This document shows positions 11,717-15,253 of a stretch of 15,253 nt of DNA, in pieces. Source of the DNA: T1Sed10-7 sp041685505 (GTDB lineage Bacteria; Actinomycetota; Nitriliruptoria; Nitriliruptorales; Nitriliruptoraceae). A model generated the notes under the pieces. That model had not been told where the DNA came from and made no database searches. It worked only from the letters and a program-made list of their open reading frames with translations. Each line of letters opens with the position of its first letter. Position 1 is the stretch's first letter. Location: contig JAWLFQ010000060.1 of NCBI GenBank assembly GCA_041685505.1, positions 1-15,253 on the forward strand, in the 5' to 3' direction. A program made the position numbers and the translations under genes.

Positions 11717-14700
11717 ATGGCCACCTCCCCATCGACCACCGCGTCGTCGCCGGCGTCGCAGTCCGAGCTCAACGCGTGGCTGGTCGAGGAGCTCTACGAG
11801 CAGTACCAGCAGGACCCGGCATCCCTGTCCTCACCGTGGCAGGAGTTCTTCGCCGACTACCGGCCGGACGCACCGGCGCGGGCCGGCCGCGCCGTGGGCG
11901 ACGACGCGACAGGTGAGGCCACCGAGGCCGCGGCGCACGACGATGGCGCCCGGGACGCAGCGCAGGCGCCGCCGGCCCAACGTGCGGTGGCGGGCATCCC
12001 CGAGGGTGCGCAGCCCGAACGGCTGCGTGGCGTCGGCGCCCGCATCGTCGAGAACATGGAGGCGTCCCTGGGGGTCCCCACCGCCACCAGCGTGCGCGAC
12101 GTGCCGGCCAAACTGCTCGAGGTCAACCGCCGGATCGTGAACAACTACCTGCGGCGCACCCGCGGCGGCAAGGTCTCCTTCACCCACCTGATCGCCTACG
12201 CGATGGTCCGTGCCCTGGTGGACGTCCCGGCGATGACCACGGTGTTCACCCAGACCGGGGACGGCAAGCCGGCCACGCTGCGGCCCGAGCAGGTCGGGCT
12301 CGGGCTCGCGGTCGACGTCGAGAACGATGACGGGTCGCGGTCGTTGCTGGTGCCCGTCATCCAGGACGCCACCTCGCTGTCCTTCGAGGCCTTCCTGCGT
12401 GCCTACGAGGACATCATCCGACGGATCCGCACACGCAAGCTCGACCCGGCGATGTTCGCCGGCGGCACGGTGACCATCACCAACCCCGGCACGATCGGCA
12501 CCGTGCACTCGATCCCGCGCTTGATGGCCGGTCAGGCGGCGATCCTGGGCGTCGGCGCGATCGACTACCCCTCCGCCTACCAGGCTGCCGATCCCCGCAT
12601 CATCGCAAAGCTTGGCGTGAGCAAAGTGATCACGCTGACCTCGACCTACGACCACCGCGTGATCCAGGGTGCGGAGTCGGGGATGTACCTCCAGCGGGTC
12701 CACCAGCTGCTGCTCGGCGAGGACGGCTTCTACGACGAGGTGTTCCGCTCCCTGGGTCTGCCCTACGAGCCGGCGCGCTGGCGGACCGATCACAGCGACC
12801 TCGATGACGAGGTCGATCTGCTCACCAAGCAGATGAAGGTCGACCAGCTGGTCAACATGTACCGGGTGCGTGGCCACCTGATCGCCGACCTCGACCCGCT
12901 GCGCCAGCGCAAGGTGGCGATGCACACCGAGCTCGACCCCACCTACTACGGGCTCTCGATCTGGGACCTCGACCGGGAGTTCCTGACCGACGTCGGCGGT
13001 CGTGACCAGCGGCTCCAGCTCACCCGGATCCTGAGCACCCTGCGCGACGGGTACTGCCGCACGGTGGGTATCGAGTACGGCCACGTCCTCGACCCGGAAC
13101 AGAAGCTGTGGATCCGTGAGCAGGTCGAGGGCGTGGAGGAGCGGTTCTCACGCGAGGATCAGCTGTGGGTGCTGTCGCGGCTGAACGCGGCGGAGTCCTT
13201 CGAGTCCTTCCTGCACACCAAGTACGTCGGCCAGAAGCGGTTCGGGCTCGAGGGCGGGGAGTCCCTCATCCCGCTGCTCGACGCGGTGTGCGAAGCGGCG
13301 GCCGACACCGACACGATCAGCGACATCGTGATGGGCATGGCGCACCGCGGGCGTCTCAACGTGCTGTCCAACATCGTGGGCAAGTCCCACCGGCAGATCT
13401 TCGGGGAGTTCGAGGGCCACATCGACCCCGACACCGTGCAGGGCTCCGGGGACGTGAAGTACCACCTCGGGACCCGCGGCTCCTACACCTCCCGGGCGGG
13501 CAACGAGGTGGAGCTGCACCTGCCGCCGAACCCCTCCCACCTCGAAGCGGTCAACCCCGTGGTGGAGGGCATCGCACGGGCGCTGCAGGACGTCGCCGAC
13601 CGCGGTGGCGAGGGCGTACGTCCCGCCCTGCCGGTGTTGATGCACGGTGACTCCGCCTTCGCCGGCCAGGGGGTGGTGGTCGAGACCCTGCACCTCTCCC
13701 AGCTCCGCGGCTACCGCACCGGCGGCACCATCCACGTGGTGATCAACAACCAGGTGGGCTTCACGACCTCGCCCGAGGCGTCGCGGTCATCCTTCTACGC
13801 CACCGACGTCGCCAAGACCGTCCAGGCCCCGATCCTCCACGTCAACGGCGACGATCCCGAGGCCGTGGTCCGCGTGGCCCGCCTGGCCTTCCGCTACCGC
13901 GAGCGCTTCCACCGCGACATCGTGATCGACCTGATCTGCTACCGGCGCCACGGGCACAACGAGGCCGACGACCCCTCCTTCACCCAGCCCGGGATGTACG
14001 AGAAGATCGAGACCCACCGCTCCGTGCGCAAGCTCTACACCGAGGCGCTGGTCCGCCGCGGCGACATCTCGCTCGAGGAGGCGGAGGAGTCGCTGGAGGA
14101 CTTCGAGGCCCGGCTGCAGCAGGCCTTCGACGAGACCAAGCAGGCGACCCAGCCCGAGGCCCCCCAACACCCCGAGCCCCCCGAGCGCGGTGTGCTGCCC
14201 CCCGTGGAGACCGGCGTGGCCAAGGGGCATCTCGACCGCATCGCCGCGGTGCAGTTCGAGGTCCCCGACGGCTTCCACCGTCACCCCAAGCTCGACCGCA
14301 TCTTCACCAAGGCGCGGGAGCGCTACGAGGGCGGCACCATCGACTGGGCGCTCGGTGAGACCCTGGCCTTCGGTTCGCTGCTGCTCGAGGGCATCGACGT
14401 GCGCCTGGCCGGTCAGGACTCGCGACGCGGCACCTTCTCCCACCGCCACGCGGTCCAGATGGACTACGAGACCGGTGAGGAGCATCTGCCCCTGGCCAAC
14501 CTCTCCGCTGACCAGGGGCGGTGGTTCGCCTACGACTCGCTGCTGAGCGAGTACGCGGCGGTCGGATTCGAGTACGGCTACTCCGTGACACGTCCCGAGG
14601 CCCTGACCTGCTGGGAGGCGCAGTTCGGCGACTTCGTCAACGGCGCCCAGATCGTGATCGACCAGTTCATCGTGGCTGCGGAGGACAAGTGGGGTGAGAC

Positions 14701-15253
14701 CTCCGGTCTGGTCCTGCTCCTGCCCCACGGCTACGAGGGGCAGGGACCGGAGCACTCCTCGGCGCGGATCGAGCGCTTCCTGGTCCTGGCCGCCGACGAC
14801 AACATCCAGGTGGTCAACGCCACGACCGCAGCGCAGTACTTCCACGTCCTACGTCGGCAGATGCACCGTGACGTGCGCAAGCCCCTGGTGATCTTCACCC
14901 CGAAGTCCCTGCTGCGCTCGCCGGCCGCCACCTCGCCGGTGGAGGAGCTGGTGGAGGGTCGCTTCCACGAGGTCCTCGACGACCCTGCGGTCGCTGCCGG
15001 CGCGCCGGCGCGTGCGGAGGTCTCGACGGTGCTGCTGGCCTCCGGCAAGGTCGCGCACGAGCTGGTGGAGGAGCGCGACCGTCGACAGGCGGCTGCGGCG
15101 GTGGTCCGGGTGGAGCAGCTCTACCCCTTCCCCGAGGAGCAGATCGGCCGGATCCTGTCGAGCTACCCCGACGCCACGGACGTGTGCTGGGTGCAGGAGG
15201 AGCCGGCCAACATGGGTGGGTGGGGCTTCGTCGGTGGGCGCCTGTGCTCGGTG
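11717..15253 (+). CDS. kgd: Multifunctional 2-oxoglutarate metabolism enzyme (E2-E1 fusion), 3' end cut off
   Basis: The frame is open from ATG 11717 to the window end: 1179 codons with no stop. Mycobacterial Kgd has about 1,230 residues, so a few dozen are missing. Domains: an N-terminal helix (about 16-48, LNAWLVEELYEQYQQDP, WQEFFADY), an acidic Ala-rich linker (49-98) and an E2-like succinyltransferase domain (about 100-340) with catalytic DHR (D312-H313) in STYDHRVIQGAESG. Then comes the thiamine-diphosphate E1: HRGRLNVL (543-550), the ThDP/Mg motif GDSAFAGQG (644-652) with NNQVGFTT (677-684), and the pyrimidine-binding domain with AQFGDFVNGAQIVIDQF. As in OdhA/Kgd there is no lipoyl domain, so E1/E2 activity needs a lipoylated partner elsewhere. 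Known activities are 2-oxoglutarate dehydrogenase, decarboxylase and 2-hydroxy-3-oxoadipate synthase. Family members are inhibited by the FHA protein GarA/OdhI; that is knowledge, not visible here. The SD is weak (GAGAGC). Confidence 0.96.
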   Translation, partial: MATSPSTTASSPASQSELNAWLVEELYEQYQQDPASLSSPWQEFFADYRPDAPARAGRAVGDDATGEATEAAAHDDGARDAAQAPPAQRAVAGIPEGAQPERLRGVGARIVENMEASLGVPTATSVRDVPAKLLEVNRRIVNNYLRRTRGGKVSFTHLIAYAMVRALVDVPAMTTVFTQTGDGKPATLRPEQVGLGLAVDVENDDGSRSLLVPVIQDATSLSFEAFLRAYEDIIRRIRTRKLDPAMFAGGTVTITNPGTIGTVHSIPRLMAGQAAILGVGAIDYPSAYQAADPRIIAKLGVSKVITLTSTYDHRVIQGAESGMYLQRVHQLLLGEDGFYDEVFRSLGLPYEPARWRTDHSDLDDEVDLLTKQMKVDQLVNMYRVRGHLIADLDPLRQRKVAMHTELDPTYYGLSIWDLDREFLTDVGGRDQRLQLTRILSTLRDGYCRTVGIEYGHVLDPEQKLWIREQVEGVEERFSREDQLWVLSRLNAAESFESFLHTKYVGQKRFGLEGGESLIPLLDAVCEAAADTDTISDIVMGMAHRGRLNVLSNIVGKSHRQIFGEFEGHIDPDTVQGSGDVKYHLGTRGSYTSRAGNEVELHLPPNPSHLEAVNPVVEGIARALQDVADRGGEGVRPALPVLMHGDSAFAGQGVVVETLHLSQLRGYRTGGTIHVVINNQVGFTTSPEASRSSFYATDVAKTVQAPILHVNGDDPEAVVRVARLAFRYRERFHRDIVIDLICYRRHGHNEADDPSFTQPGMYEKIETHRSVRKLYTEALVRRGDISLEEAEESLEDFEARLQQAFDETKQATQPEAPQHPEPPERGVLPPVETGVAKGHLDRIAAVQFEVPDGFHRHPKLDRIFTKARERYEGGTIDWALGETLAFGSLLLEGIDVRLAGQDSRRGTFSHRHAVQMDYETGEEHLPLANLSADQGRWFAYDSLLSEYAAVGFEYGYSVTRPEALTCWEAQFGDFVNGAQIVIDQFIVAAEDKWGETSGLVLLLPHGYEGQGPEHSSARIERFLVLAADDNIQVVNATTAAQYFHVLRRQMHRDVRKPLVIFTPKSLLRSPAATSPVEELVEGRFHEVLDDPAVAAGAPARAEVSTVLLASGKVAHELVEERDRRQAAAAVVRVEQLYPFPEEQIGRILSSYPDATDVCWVQEEPANMGGWGFVGGRLCSV

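Noticed and set aside
11831..13084. Long minus-strand open frame of 417 codons opposite kgd, and similar ones at 13148-13735 and 13787-14845
   Set aside because: They lie wholly inside the well-supported kgd frame, have the His/Asp/Gly/Val-rich composition of antisense frames in high-GC DNA, and show no domain.

Overview
The window is about 70 percent G+C and gene-dense, with GTG starts, Shine-Dalgarno (SD) sites of the GGAGG type and at least one probable leaderless gene. Its content is typical of a deep-branching, high-GC actinobacterium: a DUF3263 / LytR_C gene pair, glucosyl-3-phosphoglycerate synthase, nitrobindin, a MecA_N-type penicillin-binding protein, and an E2-E1 fused 2-oxoglutarate dehydrogenase of the Kgd/OdhA type. 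A Nitriliruptoria/Euzebya-like lineage is a reasonable guess, but that is inference. I see no phage genes, transposases, integrases, CRISPR arrays or toxin-antitoxin modules. The region looks like stable chromosome.

Layout. The left edge holds a tRNA-Thr(TGT) on the minus strand. Divergent to it is a two-gene plus-strand unit of a small DUF3263 protein and a membrane-anchored LytR_C (VirR-like) protein with a striking Glu-Glu-Pro repeat spacer. Converging on these is a minus-strand group: a stand-alone receiver-domain response regulator, GpgS and a calcium/cation antiporter. A divergent promoter region at about 3813-3898 separates the antiporter from a plus-strand run of FKBP-type prolyl isomerase lipoprotein, nitrobindin (start and stop overlapping by one base) and a CoA-disulfide-reductase-like flavoenzyme. 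This run ends 4 bp from a convergent rimK gene. A tiny DUF3309 membrane protein diverges from rimK and converges on a minus-strand run of DUF4349 lipoprotein, penicillin-binding protein and HhH-GPD DNA-repair protein. A perfect 14-bp hairpin sits between the DUF4349 gene and the penicillin-binding protein and contains the latter's ribosome-binding site. The last 3.5 kb is kgd, which runs off the right edge with no stop codon.

How the genes fit together. Several proteins act at the envelope: the LytR_C protein, the penicillin-binding protein, the DUF4349 lipoprotein, the FKBP lipoprotein and the antiporter. Nitrobindin and the flavoenzyme suggest thiol redox and nitrosative-stress handling. 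GpgS (3-phosphoglycerate to glucosylglycerate or polymethylated glucan precursors) and Kgd (2-oxoglutarate node of the TCA cycle) are central or storage metabolism. Apart from the short co-directional runs, nothing ties all the genes into one pathway, and I do not see a convincing new multi-gene system. The best leads are regulatory or structural: the RBS-sequestering hairpin, the stop-codon-in-loop hairpin, the EEP repeat, and a 10-mer shared by two promoter regions. No gene-free stretch exceeds 300 bases; the longest are 11510-11716, 7276-7443 and 1648-1807.
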